64,000 nt of DNA from Halomonas sp. (GTDB lineage: Bacteria; Pseudomonadota; Gammaproteobacteria; Pseudomonadales; Halomonadaceae), in contig NZ_JAJUFQ010000005.1 of assembly GCF_029263665.1 (NCBI RefSeq), forward strand, positions 124,001 through 188,000, read 5' to 3'. Made by a program: the position numbers and the translations under genes. Shown piece by piece: positions 46,115-56,075 of this stretch; the first letter of the stretch is position 1; every line of letters begins with the position of its first letter. The notes beneath the pieces were generated by a model, which saw only the letters and a program-made list of their open reading frames with translations, searched no databases and had not been told where the DNA came from.

Positions 46115-47194
46115 TCAACTGATACGGCCTTCTTCGACGGCATGGCAGGCCACCTGGCCACCATCTCTGGTCGCAATCAACCTGGGGATTTCCCGGCGAC
46201 AGCGTTCGCTGACATGCGGGCAACGAGCATGGAAGACACACCCGGAAGGCAGATTGACCGGTGTCGGCACTTCGCCTTGCAGGCGAATATGCTGCGGACG
46301 GTCGTCTTCCAGCTTGGGTATGGCTGACATCAATGCCTGGGTATAGGGGTGGCGGGGTTGAGCGAACAGCGTCCTGGTCGGAGCGACCTCGCATACCCGC
46401 CCCAGGTACATTACCGCGACTCGGGTCCCGAAGTGCTCGACCACGGCCAAGTCGTGGGTGATGAACAGATAAGTCAGGTGACGTTCGCGTTGCGCTTCCA
46501 TCAGCAGGTTCAATACCTGGGCCTGGATGGATACGTCCAGGGCAGATATCGGCTCATCGGCAACGATGAATTCCGGATCCACCGCCAGGGCCCTGGCAAT
46601 GGCAATACGCTGGCGTTGGCCACCGGAGAATTCATGGCCATAGCGCACGCCCCAGTCCGGGGCGATGCCCACCGACGTCATCACTTCGGCAACCTTTTCG
46701 CGAACCTGTTCACGGCTCCAGCCTGGCTGATGCAAGCGAATCGGTTCTTCCAGCGTCTGCTGGATCGTCATGCGTGGATTGAGCGACGCGTAGGGGTTCT
46801 GGAAAATCATCTGCATGCGTTTGCGGAAGGGCAGCAGCGCCTTGCTTTCCAGATGATCGATGCGTTCGCCATCGTAATGAATCTCACCGGCAGAAGGGCG
46901 CAGCAATCCCATGACGGTACGAGCGACGGTGGACTTGCCACAGCCGGACTCACCCACGACACACAATGCCTCACCGCGGTGAATGTCCAGATCGACGCCA
47001 TTGATCGCGTGAACATGGGATTGTTCACGCACCAGCCGACCACGGCGGAATTTCAGTTGTTCGAGGAAGTCACCGGACAGGTCGAAGCGCTTCTCCAGGC
47101 CTCGAATCTCAAGCAGAGTACGTGTCGCTTGATCCTGGTGTTCAGATTCATGTTCATGCGATGCAAGAGCCACATGGGCGGCGCGGGCTGTCAT
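46115..47194 (-). CDS. Peptide/nickel-type ABC transporter ATPase, DppF-like
   Basis: This 359-residue ATPase has Walker A GESGCGKST, Q-loop FQNPYASLNP, signature EFSGGQRQRIAIARAL, Walker B EFIVADEP and switch ITHDLAV. The C-terminal oligopeptide-type extension carries the conserved cysteines (PSGCVFHARCPHVSERC) of DppD/DppF proteins, which can hold an iron-sulfur cluster. It overlaps the preceding ATPase gene by 4 bases and is the last gene of the operon. Confidence 0.92.
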   Translation of the reverse strand: MTARAAHVALASHEHESEHQDQATRTLLEIRGLEKRFDLSGDFLEQLKFRRGRLVREQSHVHAINGVDLDIHRGEALCVVGESGCGKSTVARTVMGLLRPSAGEIHYDGERIDHLESKALLPFRKRMQMIFQNPYASLNPRMTIQQTLEEPIRLHQPGWSREQVREKVAEVMTSVGIAPDWGVRYGHEFSGGQRQRIAIARALAVDPEFIVADEPISALDVSIQAQVLNLLMEAQRERHLTYLFITHDLAVVEHFGTRVAVMYLGRVCEVAPTRTLFAQPRHPYTQALMSAIPKLEDDRPQHIRLQGEVPTPVNLPSGCVFHARCPHVSERCRREIPRLIATRDGGQVACHAVEEGRIS

Positions 47195-48213
47195 GGGGTT
47201 ACCTCCTCGACCGGAATGCGATTGGCATCCTGCATTTCAGCGACCATATGACAGGCCACCTGACAATTGCCCGAACGCACGAAGCCAGGCACTTCTTCAT
47301 GGCAGGAAGTCCGTTCGCTGCCATCGGGACGGGTAGTGAAATCGCACCGGGGATGAAAGGTGCAGCCACTCGGTAGATTGTTCAACGACGGCATGCTGCC
47401 GCGGATCTGATTGAGCCGCTGCCCAGGAGTCGCCATCTGCGGCAGGGCATTCATCAATCCCTGAGTATAGGGGTGCTGGGGATCATTGATGATTTCCCGG
47501 GTCGGGCCTTGTTCGATGACACGGCCGGCATACATCACCAGCATGCGCTGGGTGACCTGGCTGACTACACCCAGGTCATGGGTAATGAGGATCAACGCGA
47601 CATTGTGCTTCTCGCATAACTCCAGCAACAGCGCCATGATCTCGGCTTGAATGGTCACATCCAGCGCGGTGGTCGGTTCGTCGGCAATGATGATATCCGG
47701 ATCCAGCAGCAAGGCGATGGCAATGATGATGCGCTGACGCATGCCCCCGGACAGTTCATGCGGATACTGGCTCAAACGCTTTTCCGGCGAGGGAATCTGC
47801 ACCTGCTCCAGCTTGCGCAGAGAGATGCTTCGGGCTTCCCTGGTCGAGATGCGGCGATGGGCCTTGAGGCATTCGATCATCTGTTCGCCGATGGACAACA
47901 CGGGATTGAGCGTCATCATCGGATCCTGGAAGATCATCGAGATTCGGTGGCCACGCACCCTGCGCAGTTGCCGGTCGCTCATGGAGGTCAGTTCCTGACC
48001 ATCGAAATTGATGCTGCCACCCGCGATATAGCCAGGCTTGGCAATCAGGTTGAGCAGGCTGAAGGCGGCAACCGATTTGCCTGCACCGGACTCTCCTACA
48101 ATGCCCAGGCGTTCGCCACGGTCGAGGCTGAAGCACACATCGCGCAGGGCCTTGATATCGCCCTGGCGCAGGGCAAAGCGCACATCGAGGTGGTTGACTT
48201 CTAGCAGTGCCAT
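47191..48213 (-). CDS. Peptide/nickel-type ABC transporter ATPase, DppD-like
   Basis: This 340-residue ATPase is the partner of the DppF-like protein. Walker A is GESGAGKSVAAFSLL, signature ELSGGMRQRIIIAIAL, Walker B DIIIADEP, switch ITHDLGVV. The C-terminal Cys cluster is LPSGCTFHPRCDF...C. It forms the heterodimeric motor of the importer and lies 18 bases after the DppC-like gene. Confidence 0.92.
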   Translation of the reverse strand: MALLEVNHLDVRFALRQGDIKALRDVCFSLDRGERLGIVGESGAGKSVAAFSLLNLIAKPGYIAGGSINFDGQELTSMSDRQLRRVRGHRISMIFQDPMMTLNPVLSIGEQMIECLKAHRRISTREARSISLRKLEQVQIPSPEKRLSQYPHELSGGMRQRIIIAIALLLDPDIIIADEPTTALDVTIQAEIMALLLELCEKHNVALILITHDLGVVSQVTQRMLVMYAGRVIEQGPTREIINDPQHPYTQGLMNALPQMATPGQRLNQIRGSMPSLNNLPSGCTFHPRCDFTTRPDGSERTSCHEEVPGFVRSGNCQVACHMVAEMQDANRIPVEEVTP

Positions 48214-48231
48214 ATCTGGTTTCTCCTCGCT

Positions 48232-49197
48232 TCAGCCCTTGTACAACCGTGGATTGAGCACATCACGCAGCCAGTCGCCAAGCAGATTGATCACCAGCAC
48301 CAGCACCACCAGCACCAGGCCGGGAATCAAGGTGATCCACCATGAACCGGACTGCAGGTAATCGAAACCGGACTTGATCAATGAGCCCAGGGAAGGCTGG
48401 GTTTCGGGCATGCCAAGGCCAAGGAAAGACAGTGCCGCTTCAGAAATGATGGCATTGGCCACCTGTACCGTGGAGATGACGAAAATCGGCGACAGCGTGT
48501 TGGGCAGGATATGGCGAAACATGATGCGGCGCCGGCGCAGGCCCATGACACGAGCAGCATCAACATATTCCTTGGCTCTCTCGGCCAGCACCGATGCACG
48601 CACGGTACGCGCATACTGTGGCCATTCAGCCAGGCCGATGATCAGCACCAGCAGCCACATGGCATAGTCGCTGTAGGTCGCACCGCCAAAGATCGACTTG
48701 AACAGGGCGCCGACCACGATGGCCACCATCAAGGTGGAAAAGGACAGCTGGATATCGGCCAGGCGCATCAGGAAGGCATCAATACGACCACCGAGATAAC
48801 CGGCCAACAGGCCAAAGCACACACCAATGGTCGCTTGCAGCAACACGGCACCGAAGCCGATGACCAGAGAGACCCGCATGCCATAGAGAATGGTCGACAG
48901 CAGGTCGCGCCCCTGGGCATCGGTGCCCATGACATACAGCGGATCCGCTCCCTCGATCCAGAACGGCGGCAGTTCCGAGGCCAGCAGGTCGATACTGGCG
49001 AGATCATAAGGATTGGTCGGGGCAAGCCACGGTGCCAGCACCGCCGCGCCAACCATGAGGATAAAGATGATCAGGCTCAGTTGCGCGACCAGGTCACGCT
49101 TGAAGCTATACAGCAGGAAGGAGTCGCGGAAACGCTCCCAGCGGCTGGGCGTACTGGGTGATGGTGTAGTGGATGAAGGTGTGGTGGAAGTCGTCAT
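48232..49197 (-). CDS. Peptide-type ABC transporter permease, DppC-like
   Basis: This 321-residue permease has about six membrane segments, the OppC N-terminal segment (AQLSLIIFILMVGAAVLAPWLAP) and the ATPase-coupling EAA loop (EYVDAARVMGLRRRRIMFRHILPNTLSP). It overlaps the DppB-like gene by 4 bases. Confidence 0.92.
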   Translation of the reverse strand: MTTSTTPSSTTPSPSTPSRWERFRDSFLLYSFKRDLVAQLSLIIFILMVGAAVLAPWLAPTNPYDLASIDLLASELPPFWIEGADPLYVMGTDAQGRDLLSTILYGMRVSLVIGFGAVLLQATIGVCFGLLAGYLGGRIDAFLMRLADIQLSFSTLMVAIVVGALFKSIFGGATYSDYAMWLLVLIIGLAEWPQYARTVRASVLAERAKEYVDAARVMGLRRRRIMFRHILPNTLSPIFVISTVQVANAIISEAALSFLGLGMPETQPSLGSLIKSGFDYLQSGSWWITLIPGLVLVVLVLVINLLGDWLRDVLNPRLYKG

Positions 49198-50240
49198 GCG
49201 GGCTTGCCTGTGAGCTTGACGGTGGGGTTGACCAAGCCATAGATCAGGTCAACAACGGTGTTGGTAACCACAAAGATCACACCAACGATCATCAGGTAGG
49301 TCACGATCAAGGGAATGTCCGAGCGGTTGATGGCGTCGAGGAACATCAGTCCCATGCCCGGCCACTGGAATACGGTCTCGGTAAGGATGGTATAGGCCAC
49401 CAGGGTACCGATCTGCACACCACCGACAGTGATCACCGGCAGCATGGTGTTCTTCAAGGCATGCACGAAGTAGATGCGACGCATGGAGATGCCCTTGGCC
49501 CGAGCGAACTTGACGTACTCGGACTGCAGCACCTCGAGCATCTCGGCGCGGATCAGGCGAATGAACAGCGGCAGCATGATCGACGCCAGGGAGATCGCGG
49601 GCAATATCAGGTAAGTCAGCCCCTTGAGCGAAGTGAAATTGGTGTACCAGGTGCCGAAAACATGTTCGGGATTGCCACGCCCGTAGGCTGGCAGGCCGCC
49701 TTCAGTGGAAATCAGTCCATTGAGCCAGCCCCCCCAGGAAGTATCCGCGGGGAAGGGCGACCAACTGATGCCGATGGCAAACAGCTGAATCAGCACGATA
49801 GCCGTCAGGAACACCGGAATGGAGATACCGACGATGGACACCCCCATGAAGAATCGCGATAGCCAGGCTCGAGGCTTGATCGCGCTATACACGCCGATGG
49901 GCACCGACAGCAGAATGATCAGCAAAGTAGAGGCAAATACCAGCTCCAGGGTGGCCGGCAAGTGACGCAGAATGACCTGGGTAGTCGGTTCGTGAAAGAC
50001 GTAGGAATAGCCAAAATCGAACTGCGTCGCATTGACCGCAAAGCGCAGATACTGGACCAGGAAGGGGTCATTCAGGCCAAGCTCTTCGCGCAGTGCAGCA
50101 CGCTCGCTTTCCGGAACAGACTGGCCAACCATCTGCTGAACGGGGTCACCGAGATTATCCTGGATGGCGAAAGCGATCAGGCTGATGACGAACATCACCA
50201 GCAGCGCATGGAACAGGCGCTTGATCAGAAATGCGATCAT
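49194..50240 (-). CDS. Peptide-type ABC transporter permease, DppB-like
   Basis: This 348-residue permease has about six segments, starts MIAFLIKRLFHALLVMFVISLIAF and has the coupling loop SEYVKFARAKGISMRRIYFVHALKN. It begins 105 bases downstream of the binding-protein gene, with a hairpin in between. Confidence 0.92.
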   Translation of the reverse strand: MIAFLIKRLFHALLVMFVISLIAFAIQDNLGDPVQQMVGQSVPESERAALREELGLNDPFLVQYLRFAVNATQFDFGYSYVFHEPTTQVILRHLPATLELVFASTLLIILLSVPIGVYSAIKPRAWLSRFFMGVSIVGISIPVFLTAIVLIQLFAIGISWSPFPADTSWGGWLNGLISTEGGLPAYGRGNPEHVFGTWYTNFTSLKGLTYLILPAISLASIMLPLFIRLIRAEMLEVLQSEYVKFARAKGISMRRIYFVHALKNTMLPVITVGGVQIGTLVAYTILTETVFQWPGMGLMFLDAINRSDIPLIVTYLMIVGVIFVVTNTVVDLIYGLVNPTVKLTGKPA

Positions 50241-50306
50241 TGAGGAAATACCTGATAAGGGGGAAGCGTCGTCCCTGCCGAGACGCCGCTCTGTGCCAGA
50301 AAATAC

Positions 50307-50327
50307 GAGGCTGCCGTCAGCAGCCTC
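50307..50327 (-). terminator. Intra-operon hairpin after the binding-protein gene
   Basis: GAGGCTGC (50307-50314) and GCAGCCTC (50320-50327) form an 8-bp stem with a 5-base loop. On the minus strand it is followed by a T-rich stretch (GTATTTTCT). It probably lets the binding protein be made in excess over the permeases. Confidence 0.6.
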
Positions 50328-50345
50328 TACGATGGCCCTGGACCG

Positions 50346-51914
50346 TTATTCTTCGATGACCAGGTCCCCGAGATAGGGGAAGTTCATCACGTTGAGAATC
50401 GGTTCGATATCGGCATTGTTAGCCGATGCCCAAGCCAGGTCCTGCCAATGCAATGGCACGAAGGCCGCATCGTCGTACAGACCTTGCTCGATCTGCTGGA
50501 GCATGTCGGCACGCTTGTCCTTGTCGAGCTCCAGGTTGGCCTGTTCAAGCAGCTTGTCGAGTTCCGGGTTGCAGTAATTGCCAGCGTTGTACTGGCCTGC
50601 CCCCGTCTCGGCATTGGGGCACTCGGTGAGGTACTGGAAGAAGTTGGCAGAGTCTTCGGTATCGGCATGCCAGCCGATCAGCATCATATCCGCCGCACGA
50701 TTGTCGTATTCCCCCCAGTACTGCGCCTTGGGCAGGGTCTTCAGGTCCACGCGAACGTTGATCTTGGCCAGCATGGCCGCCACTGCCTGAGCAATCTTGG
50801 CATCGTTCACGTAACGGTTGTTGGGCGCCATCATGGTGATGGAGAAGCCATCTTCATAACCCGCTTCAGCCATCAGTTCCTTGGCTTTTTCCAGATCGTA
50901 GCGAGGCGTCAGATCGGGATTATGGCCGGCATAGCCTTCCGGCGACAGTTGCGCGGCGGGGGTGGCGAAGCCTTTCATCAACCGCGAAGCAATGCCTTCC
51001 TGGTTGATGGCATAGGTGAAGGCCTGGCGCACACGTGCATCCTTGAAGGCTTCAACGCGCTCCTGATTCATGTGCAGCAGGATGATGCGTGTGCCGGACA
51101 TGGTCACCAGCTTGGCGTCCGGATCGGCCTCGACACGTTCCAGATCGTTGGGCGGAACAGGAGCAATGAAGTCCACATCGCCAGAGAGCAGAGCGGAAAC
51201 GCGGGTGGCATTCTCATTGATGGGCGTCAGCACGATGTGATCGACGTTACCAGGAGATTCGGTATCCCAGTAATCGGCGAAGCGCTCAAATTCGACTTTT
51301 ACCCCTTGCTGGCGGCCAGTCACCTTGAATGGGCCGGTACCGGAGACATGCGTAGATGCATAGGAATTGCCGTTCTTGACGATTTCGTCCTTGGCCTTGC
51401 CACTGTCGGTTTCTCCGCTGTAGAACTCGCTGTCCATCGGGAAGATGTAAGTAGCGATGTTGAGCAACAGCGGATCCGGTTGCTTGGTGACGATCTCGAC
51501 GGTGTGGTCGTCGACGACATTGACGCTGTCGATTGTCTCGAAGATGGCCTTGAAGTCCCCACTGCGCTGGAGACGCTCGATGGTCCAGGCCACATCCTTG
51601 GCGGTGAAATCATTGCCGGAATGAAACTTCACACCCTCGCGCAGTTTGATGCGCAGAGTAGTGTCATCAACCTGTTCCCACTCGGTCGCCAGTCGCGGTT
51701 CGAACTGGTAATCCTTGGTCCAGCGCACCAAAGGGTCGAACACCATATGCGATAGCTGCAGAATGCCGCCGGACAGTTGCTCGTGGATATCCAGCGACAC
51801 AGGGTCGGCATCGTAGGCCATGCGCAGAGTGTTGTCGGCCAGAGCGGCCTGGGGCAGGGCAGCCGTCAGCATGGCAGCACCAAAGGCACTGGCCAGTAGA
51901 GTTTTCTTGAACAT
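50346..51914 (-). CDS. Family 5 extracellular substrate-binding protein (peptide-type ABC importer)
   Basis: This 522-residue periplasmic protein has a signal peptide (about 1-26, ending QAALA|DN). Family 5 features are NTLRMAYDADPVSLDIHEQ, the FHSGNDFTAKDVAWTIERL block, VRQAFTYAINQEGI, and LPKAQYWGEYDNRAADMMLIGW near the C-terminal lobe. It delivers oligopeptides, dipeptides or related compounds to the DppBCDF-like importer. The ligand cannot be told from the sequence. Confidence 0.92.
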   Translation of the reverse strand: MFKKTLLASAFGAAMLTAALPQAALADNTLRMAYDADPVSLDIHEQLSGGILQLSHMVFDPLVRWTKDYQFEPRLATEWEQVDDTTLRIKLREGVKFHSGNDFTAKDVAWTIERLQRSGDFKAIFETIDSVNVVDDHTVEIVTKQPDPLLLNIATYIFPMDSEFYSGETDSGKAKDEIVKNGNSYASTHVSGTGPFKVTGRQQGVKVEFERFADYWDTESPGNVDHIVLTPINENATRVSALLSGDVDFIAPVPPNDLERVEADPDAKLVTMSGTRIILLHMNQERVEAFKDARVRQAFTYAINQEGIASRLMKGFATPAAQLSPEGYAGHNPDLTPRYDLEKAKELMAEAGYEDGFSITMMAPNNRYVNDAKIAQAVAAMLAKINVRVDLKTLPKAQYWGEYDNRAADMMLIGWHADTEDSANFFQYLTECPNAETGAGQYNAGNYCNPELDKLLEQANLELDKDKRADMLQQIEQGLYDDAAFVPLHWQDLAWASANNADIEPILNVMNFPYLGDLVIEE

Positions 51915-51994
51915 GGAATAGGTTACCTGCTTTTAGGGTTGTTATATCGGTAGTTCAGAAATCGATGAGCGATTGCGCTATCAAGATAGAGAGC

Positions 51995-52034
51995 ATGGCG
52001 CCTGTAGCACAATCGAAATTGTGACAGGCGCCAT
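51995..52034. repeat. Long hairpin upstream of the binding-protein gene
   Basis: ATGGCGCCTGT (51995-52005) and ACAGGCGCCAT (52024-52034) are perfect 11-bp arms enclosing a second stem CACAAT/ATTGTG. There is no T-run on either side. It could be a terminator-like barrier or an operator for the peptide operon. Confidence 0.6.
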
Positions 52035-52103
52035 ACATTGGGCGAATAAGGCCCGAAAAGTGAGAGAAAAGCAGGGAAAGAGAAGAGATAAGAGACGTGA
52101 TGA

Positions 52104-52149
52104 GGCTGCTGACAAAGGTCGCGAGCGATGACCTGACAAGTCAGCAGCC
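52104..52149 (-). terminator. Compound hairpin just after the carbonic anhydrase stop
   Basis: GGCTGCTGAC (52104-52113) pairs with GTCAGCAGCC (52140-52149), enclosing AGGTC/GACCT. It starts 7 bases past the stop of the anhydrase gene and is followed on the minus strand by a pyrimidine-rich tract. Confidence 0.55.
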
Positions 52150-52155
52150 CCGTTA

Positions 52156-52803
52156 TCAGTCTTCGTTCGAGCTCACCCGATCAATCCGATACAACTGCTT
52201 GACCTGGTCCAGGCCATGCACGCTGCATTCCATATCGGTGACACGGCCATCGCTGAGACCATACACCCAGCCGTGCACCGAAAGTTCCTGACCGCGTTGC
52301 CAGGCGCGCTGGATGACCTTGGTGCGGCACAGGTTGTTGACCTGGGAGCGCACATTGATCTCGCACATGCGATCGACCTGCTCGTCGACGCTCAAGTGCT
52401 CAATCTCGTGGCTGTGGAAGCTGTAGAGTTCGCGGACCTTGTGCAGCCAGTAATCCACCATCCCGCATTGGGCCCCGGTCACCGCAGCGCGCACACCACC
52501 GCAACCATAGTGGCCGACGATCATGATATGACGCACCTTGAGCACGTCGACCGCAAACTGGACCACTGACAGGGCGTTCATGTCGTTGTGATAGATCAGG
52601 TTGGCCACATTACGGTGAACGAAGACTTCACCGGGAGGCAGGTCAATGATCTGGTTGGCCGGAACGCGGCTGTCGGAACACCCGATCCATAGATATTCCG
52701 GTGTCTGCTGCTGGGCCAGTCGCTTGAAGAACTCCGGGTCGCTCTCGCACATGCGATCTGCCCACTCGCGGTTGTTGCTGAGCAGCTTTTCAATATCGTT
52801 CAT
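52156..52803 (-). CDS. can: Beta-class carbonic anhydrase
   Basis: This 215-residue enzyme interconverts CO2 and bicarbonate. The zinc ligands Cys42, Asp44 (CSDSRVP), His98 and Cys101 (GHYGCGG) match E. coli Can, as do the length and start MNDIEKLLSNNREWADRM. It is divergent from the glutathione reductase gene. Confidence 0.96.
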   Translation of the reverse strand: MNDIEKLLSNNREWADRMCESDPEFFKRLAQQQTPEYLWIGCSDSRVPANQIIDLPPGEVFVHRNVANLIYHNDMNALSVVQFAVDVLKVRHIMIVGHYGCGGVRAAVTGAQCGMVDYWLHKVRELYSFHSHEIEHLSVDEQVDRMCEINVRSQVNNLCRTKVIQRAWQRGQELSVHGWVYGLSDGRVTDMECSVHGLDQVKQLYRIDRVSSNED

Positions 52804-52895
52804 CGTATCCCCCGGATGGCATGTAAAACATCGTATGTAAAATACATGAAAGAAGCAGGTGCGGGCATTCTTTTACCGGCCGTTTCCCGATGGGT

Positions 52896-52933
52896 CAAGC
52901 ACTCTCCCGACAACCAAGCACCCTCCCGACAGT
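52896..52933. repeat. 19-bp direct repeat upstream of gor
   Basis: CAAGCACTCTCCCGACAAC (52896-52914) is followed by CAAGCACCCTCCCGACAGT (52915-52933), 16 of 19 bases identical, in the divergent can/gor region. Confidence 0.85.
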
Positions 52934-53012
52934 AAGGTGACACTGGTATCATGCGACTAAAACCAAACCCTGAGACCATTTGTGGTCATCACGTCCATAT
53001 AGGGAGAAGCTA

Positions 53013-54392
53013 GTGTCACAATTCGACTATGACCTGTTCGTCATCGGAGCAGGATCCGGCGGCGTGCGTGCAGCGCGTACTGCTGCTGCGACCGGCGCAC
53101 GCGTTGCCATCGCCGAAGACCGTTACCTGGGCGGAACCTGCGTCAATGTCGGCTGCGTACCGAAAAAACTCTATTCCTATGCCGCGCATTTCCACGATGC
53201 CTTTGAAGATGCCCATGGTTTTGGTTGGACGCTGCCACAAGCTCCCGAGTTCGACTGGGCCACGCTGCGCGACAACAAGATCGGCGAGATCAAGCGTCTC
53301 AACGGTATTTACGGCAAGCTGCTGGAAAATGCCGGCGTTCGCCTGATCAATGCACGCGCCAAGGTGCTTGATGCCCATAGCGTGGAAGTTGATGGCGAGC
53401 GCATCAGTGCCGAGAAGATACTCGTCGCCGTAGGAGGCTGGCCCTGGGTACCCGATTTCCCCGGCAACGAGTATGCGCTGAATTCCAATCAGGTCTTTGA
53501 TCTGGAGCGCTTCCCCGAGCGTTTCCTTGTTCTGGGCGGTGGCTATATCGCAGTCGAGTTTGCCAGCATCTTCAATGGTCTCGGTGCCGATGCTCACCTG
53601 GTCTATCGCGGTGACCTGTTCCTGCGCGGATTTGATCAGGAAGTACGTGAGTTCACCCGTGATGAAATGGCCAAGAAAGGCGTCAACCTGCACTTTGGCG
53701 CCAATATCGAGTCCATCGAGAAAGTCGACACTGGTCTCAAGGTAACCCTGACCAGCGGAGAAGTGCTGGAGGTGGATGCGGTGCTTTCTGCCACCGGACG
53801 CAAGCCCCACCTTCAAGGTCTCGGCCTGGACAGCCTTGGCATCGAGCTCGACGATGGGGGTTATATCAAGGTCAACGACCGTTTCGAGACCTCCGAACCC
53901 TCGATCCTGGCCCTGGGCGATGTTACCGGTGGCCCGGAACTGACTCCGGTCGCCCTGGCAGAGGCCATGCACATGGTCGCTCACCACTATGGCCAGCCGC
54001 CCAAGGGGCCGATGAATTACGACAACATCGCCACGGCAGTGTTCTGTCATCCCAATATCGGCACCGTCGGCCTGTCCGAAGAAGCCGCGCGTGAGCGTTT
54101 TGCCGCCATTCGCGTCTATCGCACCGATTTCCGCCCCATGAAACACACCCTGTCCGGCAGTGAAGAACGCTGCCTGATGAAACTGATCGTCGACGACGCC
54201 ACCGATGTCGTGGTAGGGGCCCATATGGTGGGCGAAGAAGCCGGAGAGATCATCCAGGGCATCGCCATCGCCGTACGCGCAGGCCTGACCAAGGCCGACT
54301 TCGACGCTACCGTCGGCATTCACCCCACCGGCGCAGAGGAATTCGTCACCATGCGCAGCGAGTCACGCCGCTGGCCGCAGAATGATGCTTGA
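53013..54392 (+). CDS. gor: Glutathione-disulfide reductase
   Basis: This 459-residue FAD/NADPH enzyme reduces glutathione disulfide. FAD motif [11 protein letters not shown] is at 12-22, the redox-active disulfide is Cys43-Cys48 in [13 protein letters not shown], the NADPH motif is [12 protein letters not shown], and the C-terminal catalytic His lies in [16 protein letters not shown] at 53013 has AGGGAG about 8 bases upstream and matches the family start. A terminator follows. Confidence 0.95.
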   Translation: MSQFDYDLFVIGAGSGGVRAARTAAATGARVAIAEDRYLGGTCVNVGCVPKKLYSYAAHFHDAFEDAHGFGWTLPQAPEFDWATLRDNKIGEIKRLNGIYGKLLENAGVRLINARAKVLDAHSVEVDGERISAEKILVAVGGWPWVPDFPGNEYALNSNQVFDLERFPERFLVLGGGYIAVEFASIFNGLGADAHLVYRGDLFLRGFDQEVREFTRDEMAKKGVNLHFGANIESIEKVDTGLKVTLTSGEVLEVDAVLSATGRKPHLQGLGLDSLGIELDDGGYIKVNDRFETSEPSILALGDVTGGPELTPVALAEAMHMVAHHYGQPPKGPMNYDNIATAVFCHPNIGTVGLSEEAARERFAAIRVYRTDFRPMKHTLSGSEERCLMKLIVDDATDVVVGAHMVGEEAGEIIQGIAIAVRAGLTKADFDATVGIHPTGAEEFVTMRSESRRWPQNDA

Positions 54393-54456
54393 AAGTCACT
54401 GACGGATAACACAGCCACCGCATGAACAGCCGTGGCTGAACATCATGGATAGACCC

Positions 54457-54489
54457 ACAAGGCCGCTTGCAATAAGCGGCCTTGTTTTT
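54457..54489 (+). terminator. Terminator after gor
   Basis: ACAAGGCCGCTT (54457-54468) pairs with AAGCGGCCTTGT (54474-54485), 12 bp, followed by five T. Confidence 0.92.
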
Positions 54490-54666
54490 GGGAAACGCTG
54501 CATAGATGTTCTTGGTCGCCCTGATGCGGACTGGCAGCCACTCAACTGATGAGGAAACTCTCGTAATTAGAGAAATTTCCTGGCTTTTTTCAGCCAGCTC
54601 TTATTTCCATTTGCTCAATGCCCCGTAAAGATTGGCGTCTTTTAATGGGTATGGAGATTGCTGCAT

Positions 54667-56007
54667 ATGGGGATTACTGTCGAAATCGTTTCTCGTTCCA
54701 CCCTGATGCGAGACGTGCTGCAGCAAAGTACGGTAGCGGTGAATGCCCCCAGCCTGGTGCATGTCCAGGCTCAAGTGTCGCAGGTTCAGGCCATGGAGCG
54801 GGCGGGCGAAGACCTGCTCTTGCGTATGACCGATGGGCAGGTGGTACGTATCAACGGTTACTTTACCCAGAGTGGCACCTCATTGGTAATGGACGAGGAT
54901 GAAAAGCTTGTCGAGCTGCATCTTTCTGAATCGGCCAGTTCTGAGTCATCAGGAGAGCCTGTATCGCTAACCCATGCGAGCCAACCCCTGAGTAGTCAGG
55001 ATGCACAGTTACTATCCGCTGGCCAAGAGGCCCAGGCGTCATCCGATACGAACTCTGAATGGGGTACCTGGGCTTGGGTCGGAGGAGGCTTACTTGCTGC
55101 CGGTGCGATAGCCGCAGCGGCCAGTGGCGGTGGCGGTGGCGGTGGCGGTGGCGGAAACAACGATACCAATGGAAGTTCTGGCGGAAAGGTGACTCGTGTC
55201 ACTTTCCAGGTCGTGGATGATGATGGCAAGCCGCTGGCAGACAACGCGCTGACGAATGACCGCACCCCGACCTTCAAGGGAACAGGTGAACCCGGGGCGA
55301 CGATCAGGATTCTCAATGACGAGACTCATCAGCTCATCGCCGACACTCAAGTGCAGTCGGATGGTACCTGGTCGGTGACCTTGCCGCACCAGGCGCTTGG
55401 TCAGCAAGACTATGAAGTGGTGCAGGCCGTTGGCAGCCGTACAACGGAAGTGGGGGAGATTGAGTTCACCTTTACGGATGGACCGGTGCAGCCAGGTATC
55501 AATGCCATTTCCGAGGATACCGGTACGCCAGGGGACTTCATCACCAGTGACAACACACTGACACTTCAGGGGACGCTCAGCGAACCGCTTGATCCAGACG
55601 AAAAGGCCCAGATCAGTATTGATGGCGGTGTGACCTGGACCGACCTGGTCGTCAACAACGTCGATTGGAACTATGTGGATGAGCGTGTGCTGGCAGACGG
55701 AAAGCACACCTACATGGTGCGAGTGATCGATATGGAGGCCAACGGCACCTTTGAGATCGAATCCATGCAGACCCAGGTGGTGACGGTGGACAGCAGTGCT
55801 CAGAAAATGGAGCCGCTTGCTTCATTGCTTGTCCCCAAGGCCGTTGCCATGCAGAACAGCATCTCGGAAGGCATTAACCTCGATGACTTGCTGCCCGCGA
55901 CTCAAGACTCGGCGCCACCGCTATCTGGCGGACACATAGCGTCTCTGGGCAACCATGTCACGGATGTCGCCTCCTTGATCAATGAGCAGTTGCCATCCTT
56001 GCTGTAA
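54667..56007 (+). CDS. Short BapA-like adhesin with N-terminal prefix domain and Ig-like domains
   Basis: The 446-residue protein has the layout of the N terminus of giant BapA/LapA-type adhesins. A prefix domain (about 1-90, with LLRMTDGQVVRINGYF) is followed by a hydrophobic EWGTWAWVGGGLLAAGAIAA segment (131-150), a run of ten Gly (154-163) and two Ig-like domains (about 177-275 and 285-378). The hundreds of repeats and the usual RTX/secretion C terminus are missing. Relatives are secreted by type I systems, and an HlyD relic lies directly downstream. It is probably an internally deleted remnant of a large adhesin that still has an open frame. Confidence 0.7.
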   Translation: MGITVEIVSRSTLMRDVLQQSTVAVNAPSLVHVQAQVSQVQAMERAGEDLLLRMTDGQVVRINGYFTQSGTSLVMDEDEKLVELHLSESASSESSGEPVSLTHASQPLSSQDAQLLSAGQEAQASSDTNSEWGTWAWVGGGLLAAGAIAAAASGGGGGGGGGGNNDTNGSSGGKVTRVTFQVVDDDGKPLADNALTNDRTPTFKGTGEPGATIRILNDETHQLIADTQVQSDGTWSVTLPHQALGQQDYEVVQAVGSRTTEVGEIEFTFTDGPVQPGINAISEDTGTPGDFITSDNTLTLQGTLSEPLDPDEKAQISIDGGVTWTDLVVNNVDWNYVDERVLADGKHTYMVRVIDMEANGTFEIESMQTQVVTVDSSAQKMEPLASLLVPKAVAMQNSISEGINLDDLLPATQDSAPPLSGGHIASLGNHVTDVASLINEQLPSLL

Positions 56008-56026
56008 ACACTGGCGGCAAGCAATG

Positions 56027-56059
56027 AAAGGGAATGGGAGTTCAGCCCATTCCCTTTTT
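56027..56059 (+). terminator. Terminator after the adhesin gene
   Basis: AAAGGGAATGGG (56027-56038) pairs with CCCATTCCCTTT (56046-56057) and the T-run extends to 56059. Confidence 0.9.
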
Positions 56060-56075
56060 CGAACCTTATGCTTGA

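Noticed and set aside
50448..51755. 435-codon plus-strand frame
   Set aside because: Antisense to the family 5 binding-protein gene; long antisense frames are expected at this GC content.
53016..54323. 435-codon minus-strand frame
   Set aside because: Antisense to glutathione reductase, no recognisable motif.
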